Positions 1-9,586 are shown, counted from the first letter of the stretch. The stretch is 64,000 nt of DNA from Brevibacillus humidisoli (GCF_020923435.1 NZ_CP087263.1:2685970-2749969), one strand, 5' to 3'. The notes: generated by a model not told the origin, from the letters alone. A program made the numbers and translations.

Positions 1-246
1 ATTCTCGAAGCGCTTGTCATTAATCAACGCTTTTTGCAGGGCACATGTGCCAGTCGCAACGTCGACCAGATCGTACAGGATACGGTTTTCCAGTCCCATC
101 ACCACGTCGAGATTGCGCAAACCGATGTCCGTATCGACCATACACACTTTTTGTCCGAGCAGTGACAAGGCACTTCCGATGTTTGCCGAAGTCGTCGTTT
201 TCCCTACTCCGCCTTTGCCTGAAGTTACGACAATCGCTAAGCCCAC
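1..246 (-). CDS. minD: Septum site-determining ATPase MinD (N-terminal part, runs off window)
   Basis: Only the first 82 codons are in the window; the rest lies beyond base 1. The visible part has the deviant Walker A loop KGGVGKTT near residue 11, then a D-x-D segment (VDTDIGLRNLD) and GLENR, as in MinD ATPases. In the family MinD dimerises on the membrane with ATP and carries MinC to block division near the poles. The start is GTG with GGAGG eight bases upstream. It follows minC with an 18-base gap, so the two are probably cotranscribed at the end of the shape-gene cluster. Confidence 0.93.
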   Translation of the reverse strand, partial: MGLAIVVTSGKGGVGKTTTSANIGSALSLLGQKVCMVDTDIGLRNLDVVMGLENRILYDLVDVATGTCALQKALINDKRFEN

Positions 247-264
247 TGCGCTAACCTCCTCTTC

Positions 265-945
265 CTACACACCAAAAGCTTTTTTCCATCCAATATCCGG
301 GCGGACGCGATGAAGGTAGTTCATCTTGGCCACCATCATTTTGCCGTCTTCTACGTAAGCAAATTCGGCCGAGCCTTGCTTATCCGCCCACTCCTCACCA
401 GGACGACTGATCACTTCTGCAATCCGCAGTTGGGTCGGTTCCAGCGAGGCCGAAGCGATTACCGTGGCATCGTCTCCATTTGCCCCTGCATGAGCAACTC
501 CTCGCAGGGCTCCCATCACGTAGATGTTGCCGGTACTCCGCACCGTCCCTCCGGGATTGACGTCTCCCAGCAGCAAAATGTCGCCGTCAAACTCCAGCAC
601 TTGCCCGGAGCGGATCGTCCGTGTTTCTATCATGAATTTTGATTTTTCCCGTTCTGCAAACGCCTCCTCTTTGGAGATCACGTCAGCATCGATCGTATGG
701 ATGACCAGATTCCCTTTTTGCCGAATGATCTGCGTTAGCTGTTCTTGCTGTTCCGGAGTACAGTACCGTTTGCCCATTCGAAGCGAGACACGGATCAGTG
801 GACCGGTCAAGATTTGCTGGTGACTGTGTTCAATCTTCTCTCGCAGATCGGTTATCAATTCGTCAAAGGAACATGTATCGTCCATGAAGAAAACGAGTCC
901 GTCTTTTGTTCCTTTGATCGTCACTTTACTTCTGGTTGTGGTCAT
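265..945 (-). CDS. minC: Septum site-determining protein MinC
   Basis: 226 residues, normal for MinC. The N-terminal half (about 1-105) is the FtsZ-antagonising domain. The C-terminal half carries the glycine-rich right-handed beta-helix (ILLLGDVNPGG, GNIYVMGALRG, GVAHAGANGD) that dimerises and binds MinD. It inhibits Z-ring assembly away from midcell. It is followed at once by minD and preceded by the PBP2-type gene; in Bacillus minC directly follows mreD, so the PBP2 gene is the extra member here. The start is ATG with a GAGGTG ribosome-binding sequence. Confidence 0.95.
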   Translation of the reverse strand: MTTTRSKVTIKGTKDGLVFFMDDTCSFDELITDLREKIEHSHQQILTGPLIRVSLRMGKRYCTPEQQEQLTQIIRQKGNLVIHTIDADVISKEEAFAEREKSKFMIETRTIRSGQVLEFDGDILLLGDVNPGGTVRSTGNIYVMGALRGVAHAGANGDDATVIASASLEPTQLRIAEVISRPGEEWADKQGSAEFAYVEDGKMMVAKMNYLHRVRPDIGWKKAFGV

Positions 946-1084
946 CAGCCTGTTTCACCTCGACCGTTACCATTCGCCACAGAGGGAAAAGAATCCTGCT
1001 CTGCTGAGAAAATTTGCCCCACCGGGACGTCTTGACCTCTGCCGTAAGGTAACTTGCATTGTTGCCCTAATGGTACCAGCAGCC

Positions 1085-3499
1085 TTAACGAACAGTCGTC
1101 TGAGATGCAGAGGCTGTTGACGACAGCGGATACAGTTGGTGATAGGCCTCCAAAATCTCCCTGGCGATCGGCCCGGACGAATCAGAACCATGGCCGCCTT
1201 TCGGTACGATCACCACAAACGATACCTGTGGATTCTCATACGGAGCGTATCCGACAATCAGTGAATTGTCTTCGGTGGAACCCGTTTGTGCCGTACCGGT
1301 TTTGGCCGCAACGGTAAAGGGGAGGTCTTTAAACGAGTAGTATGCCGTTCCGCCCGGCTCCGTGACCATCCTCATCCCTTCCTGAATCACTGTGAGCCAC
1401 TTGGGATCGATTTCGATCCGGTTTAACACATCCGGTTTTACTGTCGTAAGTACCGGCCCCGGCTGACTTGGATCGGTTGTGCCCTTGCGAATTTCTTTGA
1501 CAAAATGCGGCCGCAGGCGGTAGCCGTCATTAGCAATTGTGGAGACGTACTGCGCCAACTGCATCGGTGTAAAGTTGTCGTACTGGCCGATAAAGGCATG
1601 CGCCAGGTTGCCCAGATAGTCGTAGCTGGAAAACCAGCCGGTAATCTCACCGGGTAGGTCAACGCCTGTTTTGACACCTAATCCAAACTGTGCGTTGTAG
1701 TAGTCGAGAACGGCAAACTGTGTCTTGTAGCTTTTGTTCTGACTGTACGCCTTTTCAGCCAGACGCATGGCCATCGTATACATATAGGTGTTGTTCGATA
1801 CCTTCAGGGCACGTCTGGCATCAACGGAACCATGGCCGCCCGCCTTCCAGTTGCGCATATAGACGTTTCCCACCATTAACCCGCCGCTGTCAAAAATCGT
1901 TTCTCTGGGAGTGGTCAATCCCTCCTGCAGGGCAATCATCACGGAAATCGGCTTGACCGTGGAGCCAGGTGCATAAGCGGCGTTGATCAGATCATTGCGC
2001 TGGTTGGGCAAAATCTCGTCATGATATCGTTTGTTGAACTCCTCCCGGTTGTAATGCCAGTTGAGATTGTAGTCGGGGTAGCTGGCCATCGCCAGAATCT
2101 CTCCCGTATTCGGGTTCATCACGATGGCGTGGGCTTCCGTGATATTTTTACTCTTCTTCGGATCTTTTTGGATTTCCTTTATGCTTGTTTCCAGGATTTC
2201 TTCCACTTTACTTTGAAAACGCCAATCCATGGCCAACACCAGATCGTTTCCTGGTTGTGCCGGCAGAGTCATCTGTTTTTCTACTGTCTCAGAGTTCTTG
2301 TTCACGTGTACTTCCATGACGCCATCCTTACCGCGCAGCTGCTCCTCGTAATACAGCTCGAGGCCTAACTCGCCAACACGGTCCGTCGGGCTATACCCAC
2401 GTGCCAGATATTCTTCTAGCTGCTCCTGCCGAATCGCTACGGTGCTGCCGAGGATGTGAGTCCCAAAGGCACCGTCGTTATCCTCCTTGATCTGGCGGAT
2501 CGGCTCTACGATGACGTCAATGCCGGGAAGCTCTGTACGCCGTTCCACGATTTTAGCCATTTCCTGCTGTGTGATGTTCACCTTTACTCGACGCGGGACA
2601 TAACTGGGGAGTTCGTAGGAACGCATTTCTTTCAAGATCGTCAGCTTGTTCCATTGGAACAACCGCTGTTCGTCGCTCAGCGGCAGGGTCACGTCAAAAT
2701 CAAACTGCGAAGCGAGTCGCAGCAGGTCCATGTCGGACAACGTTTTCAGTTTACTGGGACTAGGCAGCGTCTGCAGTTGCGTTTTTAGTTCCTTGCGCAG
2801 GTCATTCCGCTCCGTATCATCCAGTCGAACAGAAATATCAACATTGTGTTGGATTGCCGTTTTCAATAAAAGGTACGTGGACATCTGCTCCAGATCAGTC
2901 TGAGCATTCTTCAGCACGGTACCAATCTGCTGCTTGAGCTGATCAAGCTGTTTTTCATCCAGATTGGGATTCGTCCACATGCCGACCAATATCGCAGCTT
3001 TTACCAGCTGCGCATCGGATAGAGAAGCTGCTTTTTCAATCGTCGGCAGTGTGCTCAGCCGTTCGGATAGCCTCGATATCAGTTGAGCGGTTTCCTCCGG
3101 TCCAAAAGAAACAGGCAGGACGGTATTCAATTCGACTGCTTTTTTCAACAGTTCCTTGTCAGTCCCTGGCTGCTCATCCATTCGCAAGATGGTAGTCAGT
3201 TTTTCCGCCACTTTCTCCTCATCGATCTCTTGATTTTGCTCTTCCACATAGGTGACGGTATAGACCGGTTTATTGGAAACAAGCACCTCGCCGTTGCGAT
3301 CGAGAATCCGGCCGCGGGGGGCGGGAATGGGCAACTCACGTGTACTGTACAGCTCCAAATCGTGTTTGTACTGCTCGCCTTCTACCAGTTGAACGTATGC
3401 CAGACGCAGAATAATAGCGGCAAAAAAGACAAATACGATGAAGAACAAAATGTTCAGCCTGATTGGGATGTGAGACTGCTCCGGTTTTTTCTCTTCCAA
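1085..3499 (-). CDS. mrdA: Class B penicillin-binding protein, PBP2/MrdA type (elongation transpeptidase)
   Basis: Single-pass membrane transpeptidase of about 804 residues that cross-links peptidoglycan in the elongation machinery. An N-terminal TM helix (about 15-35) is followed by a pedestal beginning PRGRILDRNG. The transpeptidase domain has S-T-V-K with Ser at about 513, then VSNN (SxN motif) and AAKTGTAQTG (KTG motif). Between the pedestal segments, residues about 116-300 hold four degenerate repeats of about 47 residues (LL-K-A ... LP ... LSD pattern), so the protein is longer than a typical PBP2. I chose the TTG start because GGGAGGAG lies nine bases upstream; an ATG 45 bases further up has no ribosome-binding site. 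Its place after mreBCD fits a Rod-complex role. Confidence 0.9.
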   Translation of the reverse strand: MEEKKPEQSHIPIRLNILFFIVFVFFAAIILRLAYVQLVEGEQYKHDLELYSTRELPIPAPRGRILDRNGEVLVSNKPVYTVTYVEEQNQEIDEEKVAEKLTTILRMDEQPGTDKELLKKAVELNTVLPVSFGPEETAQLISRLSERLSTLPTIEKAASLSDAQLVKAAILVGMWTNPNLDEKQLDQLKQQIGTVLKNAQTDLEQMSTYLLLKTAIQHNVDISVRLDDTERNDLRKELKTQLQTLPSPSKLKTLSDMDLLRLASQFDFDVTLPLSDEQRLFQWNKLTILKEMRSYELPSYVPRRVKVNITQQEMAKIVERRTELPGIDVIVEPIRQIKEDNDGAFGTHILGSTVAIRQEQLEEYLARGYSPTDRVGELGLELYYEEQLRGKDGVMEVHVNKNSETVEKQMTLPAQPGNDLVLAMDWRFQSKVEEILETSIKEIQKDPKKSKNITEAHAIVMNPNTGEILAMASYPDYNLNWHYNREEFNKRYHDEILPNQRNDLINAAYAPGSTVKPISVMIALQEGLTTPRETIFDSGGLMVGNVYMRNWKAGGHGSVDARRALKVSNNTYMYTMAMRLAEKAYSQNKSYKTQFAVLDYYNAQFGLGVKTGVDLPGEITGWFSSYDYLGNLAHAFIGQYDNFTPMQLAQYVSTIANDGYRLRPHFVKEIRKGTTDPSQPGPVLTTVKPDVLNRIEIDPKWLTVIQEGMRMVTEPGGTAYYSFKDLPFTVAAKTGTAQTGSTEDNSLIVGYAPYENPQVSFVVIVPKGGHGSDSSGPIAREILEAYHQLYPLSSTASASQTTVR

Positions 3500-3569
3500 C
3501 CTGTATCTCTCCTCCCTGCAACTCAAGTCATCTGATTCTCTCATCCAGATATCCAGATATCAGCCGCAG

Positions 3570-4094
3570 CTAATCCAACTTCATCTCTTTTTTTGCATTC
3601 ACGCCTGCGGCAATCTTGCTCAGCGGGAAGTAAATGAGTACGGCAAACAGCAGATTGAGGCCGACTGTCGGCAGTATTTGCTGTCTCAACATCCATTGTA
3701 CATCAACATCAATGGGGAAAAACAAGCGGTATAAACTGTACAAAAGCCACTCGTGGCCAAACAATACCAATGTGAGTGTGACAAAAGCCACCGCAAGACT
3801 GCGGTGAAACAACAGCAACGCAAGTCCGGCAAAGTAGCCGGCTACCATCATCGTCAAGGTGTGGACGCCAATGATCTGATTGTACAGCACATCGTGAAGG
3901 AACCCGAACACCATGCCGTAGATCAGTGATTCCCGTCGGTTCAGAAACAAACCGATCAGAACCACACCGACCAGGACGAATCGGGGGACCGCCTCCCAGG
4001 TGAGCCCCCATGTATCCGGCAGTAGCAGCTGCAGCACCGTCCCTTCCAGCAAAAACAACACCAACAAGGTAAGGGTAAGAATTAGCCGGGGCAT
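3570..4094 (-). CDS. mreD: Rod shape-determining protein MreD
   Basis: 174-residue, very hydrophobic protein with about five TM helices. Family members are integral membrane parts of the MreBCD elongation complex. Its ATG overlaps the TAA stop of mreC by one base (TAATG), so translation is likely coupled. Short length, hydrophobicity and position between mreC and the PBP2 gene support the call; MreD sequences themselves are poorly conserved. Confidence 0.9.
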   Translation of the reverse strand: MPRLILTLTLLVLFLLEGTVLQLLLPDTWGLTWEAVPRFVLVGVVLIGLFLNRRESLIYGMVFGFLHDVLYNQIIGVHTLTMMVAGYFAGLALLLFHRSLAVAFVTLTLVLFGHEWLLYSLYRLFFPIDVDVQWMLRQQILPTVGLNLLFAVLIYFPLSKIAAGVNAKKEMKLD

Positions 4095-5083
4095 TACCGA
4101 CTCCCTCCCCCTTGAGCAGGGGAGTGATTGCCTTCCGAGGTTCCTCCCGCTTCCCCCTGGGTTTCCGTATCGCCCATCTGTTCGTCTGGTGCGGAGGGAA
4201 TTAGTTCGCCCTCAGGAGTGGTGACAAACGCTCGCTCCACCACCATCACCTCACTGAGTTGGCTCAGATCGGCGCTTGGTTTGACGAAAGCAGTTTGCGT
4301 CAGACCGTAATCCCCCGCCTCTACACCAACCACTTTTCCGATCAACAAACCACGAGGGATGACACCGCCCATCCCGGACGTTACTACTTCCTGTCCAGGT
4401 TCTACTTTATATCCCAACGGAATTTTTCGCATAATCAGTAAGCGTCGACGCTGATCGTACTCCTCTATCACTCCGGCGATCGGCTGAGGTTCCACTCCGT
4501 TATCCGTCTTTCGTTCCGTGATGATCTTGGCCGACAGATGATTGCTGTTTTCAATCGCCGTTACAAGCTCGACCGTAGAGGAGAAGTTGGCTACGCTTTC
4601 CACCCGGCCGATCATTCCAGTGGCAGAGATGACGGCCATATCTTTTTTGATCCCGTGCACACGTCCCTTGTCAATCGTGACGACGTCATTCCAATGGTCG
4701 GAGTTGCGAGCGACCACCTCTGCCACCCGCAGTTTATAGTCGTGAAGCCGTGTTTTGGCATCCAACAGTGTACGGAGCCGGGCGTTTTCCGCTTCTAGTA
4801 ATTTTAACTGTGCCGTTACCTGCGCATACTGATCCAGGCTTGCTTTTAACACACGGTTTTCCTGATATACGTCATAGGCAGCGGACACCCCTGACACAAA
4901 ATGGGAAAAAGCCTGAGCAGGGCGATAAAAAAGCCCCTGCATCAAGCTGAACGTATCCTTGAGAAACTCTTCCGGCCAAGTCAGAGTGTCTCGCTCTCTC
5001 GCTGTGTATCCCATCACCGAGATGAGCAAGACCAACCCCACGAGCATGATGATCAGTCGCTTGTTGCCAAAGAACGACATCAT
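4094..5083 (-). CDS. mreC: Rod shape-determining protein MreC
   Basis: 329 residues: a short cytoplasmic N-terminus, one TM helix (about 9-26), a coiled coil (about 70-110) and the MreC beta-barrel domain with conserved stretches such as VVTSGMGGVIPRGLLIGKV. It links cytoplasmic MreB filaments with the periplasmic synthases. The C-terminal 40 residues are a low-complexity Glu/Gly/Pro tail that often varies in the family. Two ATGs in tandem follow GGGAGATAGGA, so the start could be three bases downstream. Confidence 0.94.
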   Translation of the reverse strand: MMSFFGNKRLIIMLVGLVLLISVMGYTARERDTLTWPEEFLKDTFSLMQGLFYRPAQAFSHFVSGVSAAYDVYQENRVLKASLDQYAQVTAQLKLLEAENARLRTLLDAKTRLHDYKLRVAEVVARNSDHWNDVVTIDKGRVHGIKKDMAVISATGMIGRVESVANFSSTVELVTAIENSNHLSAKIITERKTDNGVEPQPIAGVIEEYDQRRRLLIMRKIPLGYKVEPGQEVVTSGMGGVIPRGLLIGKVVGVEAGDYGLTQTAFVKPSADLSQLSEVMVVERAFVTTPEGELIPSAPDEQMGDTETQGEAGGTSEGNHSPAQGGGSR

Positions 5084-5096
5084 TCCTATCTCCCGA

Positions 5097-6140
5097 CTAC
5101 CTGCTCCGCTTCGAGCGAGAGGAGGTTATTCCGTGTTTGGATTTGAACAGATGCAGATTCTCCAGTGCACGTCCGGTCCCAATCGCCACGCAGTCCAGGG
5201 CGTTCTCCGCCACGTGGACCGGCATCCCGGTCTCTTTGGAAAGCAGTCTGTCGAGGTTGCGCAGCAGCGCTCCACCTCCTGTCAGCACGATCCCTCTGTC
5301 CATAATGTCGGCAGCTAATTCCGGCGGACTTTTCTCCAGCGTAATCTTCACCGCTTCAATGATCGCCTGCACTGTCTCTGAGAGGGCTTCGGCTATCTCC
5401 GATCCCGTAACCGTGATCGTCTTGGGCAGACCGGTAACCAGGTCGCGGCCACGGATCTCCACCGACTCTGCTTCCTCAGGTACCATCGCTGAACCGATTT
5501 CCAGCTTTAACGTTTCTGCGGTTCTCTCCCCAATCATGAGATTGTAGCGTCGTTTGATGTATTGGATAATCGCTTCGTCCATTTCGTCTCCGGCGATTCG
5601 GATAGAGCGGCTGGTAACGATCCCGCCCAGTGAGATAATCGCTACTTCCGTTGTTCCACCGCCGATATCCACCACCATGCTTCCAGTCGGTTCCCATACA
5701 GGGAGATCCGCCCCAATCGCGGCGGCGAACGGCTCTTCAATCGTGTAAGCTTCTCTCGCTCCTGCCTGCTTGGTTGCATCCTCTACGGCACGCTTTTCCA
5801 CTGCCGTAATCCCCGATGGCACGCACACCATCACATTGGGACGGCGGTTGAACATTCCCTGATTTTTCTGAGCCTGGCGGATAAAGTAGCGCATCATCGT
5901 TGCTGTCGTTTCAAAATCGGCAATGACGCCATCTTTCATCGGACGGACTGCCACAATATTGCCGGGCGTACGACCGATCATATTTTTTGCGGCATTGCCG
6001 ACCGCTTCAATCGTATTCGTATCTGTACGAATCGCCACTACCGAAGGCTCACGCACAATGATTCCTTTTCCCTTTACATACACAAGGGTATTCGCCGTTC
6101 CCAAATCTATCCCTAAATCACGTGAAAATCCGCCAAACAT
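5097..6140 (-). CDS. mreB: Actin-like cell-shape protein MreB
   Basis: 347 residues, the usual MreB length. The phosphate loops are [13 protein letters not shown] near the N-terminus and [12 protein letters not shown] in the middle, and the adenosine motif is [11 protein letters not shown] near the C-terminus. MreB polymerises under the membrane and organises lateral wall synthesis. I chose the ATG preceded by AAGGAG at nine bases ([10 protein letters not shown]) over an upstream codon nine residues earlier. It heads mreB-mreC-mreD-PBP2-minC-minD and sits 90 bases after radC. Confidence 0.96.
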   Translation of the reverse strand: MFGGFSRDLGIDLGTANTLVYVKGKGIIVREPSVVAIRTDTNTIEAVGNAAKNMIGRTPGNIVAVRPMKDGVIADFETTATMMRYFIRQAQKNQGMFNRRPNVMVCVPSGITAVEKRAVEDATKQAGAREAYTIEEPFAAAIGADLPVWEPTGSMVVDIGGGTTEVAIISLGGIVTSRSIRIAGDEMDEAIIQYIKRRYNLMIGERTAETLKLEIGSAMVPEEAESVEIRGRDLVTGLPKTITVTGSEIAEALSETVQAIIEAVKITLEKSPPELAADIMDRGIVLTGGGALLRNLDRLLSKETGMPVHVAENALDCVAIGTGRALENLHLFKSKHGITSSRSKRSR

Positions 6141-6230
6141 ACCAAAGATCTCCTTCCGTTCCGTCAAGCAGCAGCAAAGATAGACACTTCGCTTCCCTTG
6201 ATCCCATGCGTGTTGTATTGTGTATTGCCT

Positions 6231-6929
6231 TCACAAATGTCCCTGTTCTTTCAGGCTGACGAAGCTCCCGTCACCGATAATCACGTGATCAAGCAAGGTA
6301 ATACCAATCAATTCGCCAACTTCACGCAGTGTCCGTGTCACCGCAATGTCCTCCCGGCTGGGCGTGGGATCGCCGCTGGGATGGTTATGTAGGCATATAA
6401 CGGAAGCACTGCTGCGTCTGATCGCTTCCCGAAACACTTCCCGTGGATGTACGATAGAAACGTCGAGGCTGCCGACGAAAATCGTCTGTTTACTGATCAC
6501 CTGATTCTTTGTGTTCAAATAGAGACAAACAAAATGTTCCTGTGTCAAATGCCGCATCTCAGGCATCATCAACTGAGCCACATCACGCGGCAGGCGGATA
6601 GGAGTCCCTTCTTTCCGGTCGCTTTTCGCCAGTCGACGCCCCAGTTCAAATGCAGCATGCAACTCCACCGCTTTAACCGGGCCAATTCCTTTTATTTTTA
6701 CCAGTTCTTGATGAGAAGCCTGCGCAATCCCGTATAAGCTGCCAAATGCGCTCAAAATACGCTGCGCCAGCTGGTAGCATGTCTCCCGCTGATAACCGGT
6801 GCGCAGCAGAATAGCGAGCAGTTCCGCATCAGACAGCGGGGCTGTCCCCTGCCTCAACAATCGTTCACGCGGGCGTTCATATAATGGGACGTTTTTCATC
6901 TGACTTTTGTTACAGGTGATCGCTTCCAT
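6231..6929 (-). CDS. radC: RadC family JAB/MPN-domain protein
   Basis: 232 residues. A helix-hairpin-helix-like N-terminal segment (LVKIKGIGPVKAVEL) is followed by the RadC metallo-domain with the JAMM-like motif HNHPSGDPTPS...D. The molecular role is unsettled; the old DNA-repair assignment for RadC has been questioned. The ATG with GGAGG at eight bases gives MEAITCNKS; the 49 residues above it in frame have no ribosome-binding site. It lies between maf and mreB, as in Bacillus. Confidence 0.92.
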   Translation of the reverse strand: MEAITCNKSQMKNVPLYERPRERLLRQGTAPLSDAELLAILLRTGYQRETCYQLAQRILSAFGSLYGIAQASHQELVKIKGIGPVKAVELHAAFELGRRLAKSDRKEGTPIRLPRDVAQLMMPEMRHLTQEHFVCLYLNTKNQVISKQTIFVGSLDVSIVHPREVFREAIRRSSASVICLHNHPSGDPTPSREDIAVTRTLREVGELIGITLLDHVIIGDGSFVSLKEQGHL

Positions 6930-7072
6930 AATAGCGCCTCCTACCTGAGAACGACAGTTCGCCCGATCTGCCATCTGAAAACATGGAGAAAGGCATCGCT
7001 GCCGTTCGTAATTGTCAGAGAAAGTCCCTTTTCCGCTTGCTAAACTATAGTACGGATCCATCAGATGCTTGG

Positions 7073-7660
7073 TCACTTCAATACAGAAACTCCAAACCGT
7101 GAGAGAAGTTGCGACGTGAGGTGAAGAGGAAGACCAACAACAGTAAAATAGTCGCCTGCAATCCGTTCCACAATCGTGGCACCAATCCCCTGAATGGCAT
7201 AAGAGCCGGCTTTGTCCATCGGTTCGCCAGTTGCGATGTAGGCCCTGATCTCCCGCTCTGTCAGCGGGCGCATTTTTACTTTTGTCGCACTGTGGGCCAA
7301 CTCTGTCCGCCCCGATCCGGCGTCGATAACAGCAACACCTGTATAGACCGTGTGCTCCTCGCCTTGCAGAGAAGACAGCATGCGCAGCGCATCTGCTTCG
7401 TCCCGCGGTTTTCCGAGCACTTCCCCGTCCAGTACGACAATCGTATCCGAGCCGATCACAAGTCCTGATCCGACTTTCCCGGCAACTGCCTGCGCCTTTC
7501 CCAGCGACAGCGTCTCTACGATCGTCTCTGGTGCGAGGTCCGTCGAAATCTGCTCATCCACATGGCTTTCCTGCACCTGAAATGGCAGGCCCAATGATGA
7601 CAGCAGCTCTCTACGACGTGGTGAAGCTGACGCCAAGGTCAAAGTAATGGTACTCTGCAT
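7073..7660 (-). CDS. maf: Maf-type nucleotide pyrophosphatase
   Basis: 195 residues with the Maf signature LASASPRRRELL at the N-terminus, then SDTIVVLDGEVLGKP and the YAIQGIGATIVERIAGDYFTVVGLP stretch. Maf proteins hydrolyse non-canonical or pyrimidine nucleoside triphosphates and have been linked to septum inhibition in Bacillus. The ATG follows GGGAGG at six bases. It is the first clearly conserved gene of the maf-radC-mre cluster, 13 bases after the DUF4321 gene. Confidence 0.93.
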   Translation of the reverse strand: MQSTITLTLASASPRRRELLSSLGLPFQVQESHVDEQISTDLAPETIVETLSLGKAQAVAGKVGSGLVIGSDTIVVLDGEVLGKPRDEADALRMLSSLQGEEHTVYTGVAVIDAGSGRTELAHSATKVKMRPLTEREIRAYIATGEPMDKAGSYAIQGIGATIVERIAGDYFTVVGLPLHLTSQLLSRFGVSVLK

Positions 7661-7672
7661 ACATGTCCCTCC

Positions 7673-7915
7673 CTAGTAGATTTTGCGAAAAATCCAGAAG
7701 GCGAGGGCAAGCCCCCCAATGCTGGCTAGATTTAGTTTTACCTCAAAGTGAAGATTGTACTTCAAAATCTCCAAATCCGCCGCGGGAGACCATGTGATGG
7801 TTTCCGACGCTTGTAAAAACGGCAGCCATGGCGACAACACTTCCCCAATGATGCTGCCAAACAGCAGACCGCCTATCAGTATGATGACGAGTATGACTGT
7901 CTCTTTTCCCCTCAT
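7673..7915 (-). CDS. Small membrane protein, DUF4321-like
   Basis: 80 residues with two predicted TM helices (about 5-25 and 58-78) around a short external loop. This resembles the small DUF4321 proteins often found just upstream of maf in Firmicutes; the function is unknown. I chose the start MRGKETVILV rather than an ATG 30 bases upstream because the upstream ATG touches its only purine-rich stretch. It is the first gene after the terminator of the SPOR-domain gene, so it probably begins the maf-radC-mre transcript. Confidence 0.75.
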   Translation of the reverse strand: MRGKETVILVIILIGGLLFGSIIGEVLSPWLPFLQASETITWSPAADLEILKYNLHFEVKLNLASIGGLALAFWIFRKIY

Positions 7916-8030
7916 ATGTTTCTCTTCCCTCGTCCCATCTCCCACAAAGCAGGAGGAGCGTATTTACGTTAACCAAACTTAAGTGTAACAAATGGGCGGA
8001 AACGAGACAATCCTGAGCTTCTTCCATCGT

Positions 8031-8069
8031 AAAAAAAGAAAGACCCGCCCGCAAAAAAATGCGAACAGG
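8031..8069 (-). terminator. Rho-independent terminator of the SPOR-domain gene
   Basis: On the minus strand a nine-base-pair stem (arms at 8061-8069 and 8044-8052, G-U pairs included) with an eight-base loop is followed by TCTTTCTTTTTTT. It lies just after the stop at 8094. Confidence 0.8.
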
Positions 8070-8093
8070 CGCTTCGTTTTCCCATTATTGCTG

Positions 8094-9506
8094 TTACTCT
8101 GATGGCTGTTTTTGTGATGGCTGCTGCTGTGACTGCTCCTCCTGTGATTGTTGCTTCTGCAAAAAACTCACATACCTCTCGATGTAGAGGAGCACCCCGT
8201 CTTGCACCTGCCAGGCATACGATTGGACGTTGGCAGTATTAGCTTTACTAAAAGCAGTCATGGCCTGATTGAGACCGCTAACCATCTCTGTGATCGGTGC
8301 TTTCCACTCCTCAGGAAGAACGGGCTGGAGCAGACGATTTTGTTCGAGAAAACGAAGGTGCAGTTCTTTCAGCTTCGTCTCTTCCTCCCCGGCGGATGAG
8401 GCGGCTCCCGGCTGTGTCAACCGTTGTGCCGACCATTCCGTTAACAAATCAACCAGTTGGGCTCCTGTGGAAAAAAAGGACTGCAGTGATTGTTCCTCCA
8501 AGACTGCTGGATCCTCTGCCGTCTTTTTCTCTGGAATGTCCAGCTGTCCGCTAAACCCGGGAAATGTCACTTCTTTCACGTAGACATCGATCGCCTTTTC
8601 TTTGAGCACGCTGGCGATCCCCAGAATCTCGTCCCGGGATGGTGCGGCAGCAACAAACAAGTAATGCTGGCCGTCCTGCGCATACAGCAGTTGCGGGTAC
8701 CCCTGCTTTTCCAGTGATTCCATCGCGATCTCCGCCGATGCCGCATCCTGAAACGCCCCTACCTGCGCCATAAACGCGTGCAGTTCCGGCAGTTGAAGCG
8801 GTTCTCCTGCACCCTCCTGTGAAACAGGTGCCTCGTCAGGCTTCTCTCCCGCTGCATCCATCTGGTTCGCTTCCGCCTGCTCAGCCTGCCCATCCTCCGG
8901 TGCAGCTGTCAATGTCTGCATCGTCCCATCCAGTACATATCGGTACGATTGACTCAGCTTGTCATCTGAAAAAATACTAAGTACGATAAAACCAAAGCAG
9001 AGTCCGATCGCGACAGCGCTGGCAGAAGCAATCAACATCTTGGCCCAGTTCCGCTGATCGAAGAATCTCCCCCCGCCAAACTGCGATTTCTTGCTGATCC
9101 GCCCTGTCAGCAATCCATGCTCCAGTTCCTGATCCGACCATTCAACACCCCAGCCACTGCCATTGTCCCATGTTGGCCTTTCGTTCCGTTCATTGTGTCC
9201 TGCATTGACGTCCTCCGCAATACGTGTGCTGCGTAGTTGAGACAGCCGTTCGGTTGCTTCCGATATCCCTGGCCCGACAGAGGACTCTCCCTGCTCCGTT
9301 TGTAGTGTGTCGTCACGATTCAACTGCTCTCCTGTCGCTGGCGGCACCATCGCCCCGCCTGTCGCTTCCTCTGCAAAAGGAAACGGGAGTTCCTGCCGTT
9401 GTTCGTGTGGACGCCCGACACTCCCCGTCTGTCCCGTCGTTTTTTCCTGTCCATCCAACTGCGTTCCGTTCAGCCTGATCGATATCCGATGTTTTTTTTG
9501 CTCCAA
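8094..9506 (-). CDS. SPOR-domain membrane protein
   Basis: About 470 residues. The first 150 or so are a hydrophilic cytoplasmic region (MEQKKHRISIRLNG at the start). One TM helix follows (IASASAVAIGLCFGFIVLSIF, about 165-190), then an acidic linker. A SPOR-type segment (about 245-320, FMAQVGAFQDAASAEIAMESLEKQG) comes next; in other proteins this fold binds denuded septal or spore peptidoglycan. A helical region and a Gln/Ser-rich tail end the protein. TTG is chosen as start because GAGGAGG lies nine bases upstream. A role at the septum or engulfment membrane is inference. Confidence 0.8.
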   Translation of the reverse strand: MEQKKHRISIRLNGTQLDGQEKTTGQTGSVGRPHEQRQELPFPFAEEATGGAMVPPATGEQLNRDDTLQTEQGESSVGPGISEATERLSQLRSTRIAEDVNAGHNERNERPTWDNGSGWGVEWSDQELEHGLLTGRISKKSQFGGGRFFDQRNWAKMLIASASAVAIGLCFGFIVLSIFSDDKLSQSYRYVLDGTMQTLTAAPEDGQAEQAEANQMDAAGEKPDEAPVSQEGAGEPLQLPELHAFMAQVGAFQDAASAEIAMESLEKQGYPQLLYAQDGQHYLFVAAAPSRDEILGIASVLKEKAIDVYVKEVTFPGFSGQLDIPEKKTAEDPAVLEEQSLQSFFSTGAQLVDLLTEWSAQRLTQPGAASSAGEEETKLKELHLRFLEQNRLLQPVLPEEWKAPITEMVSGLNQAMTAFSKANTANVQSYAWQVQDGVLLYIERYVSFLQKQQSQEEQSQQQPSQKQPSE

Positions 9507-9586
9507 CTCCGCCAACCTCCTCGGTCGCAAGACATCTCGTACTACCAGCTTATGATCCGAGTGGACAGGGTATGACAGGTTGTCAG

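Noticed and set aside
8094-8180. Gln/Ser-rich tail of the SPOR protein as a possible DNA repeat
   Set aside because: It is low-complexity coding sequence without a regular DNA period.
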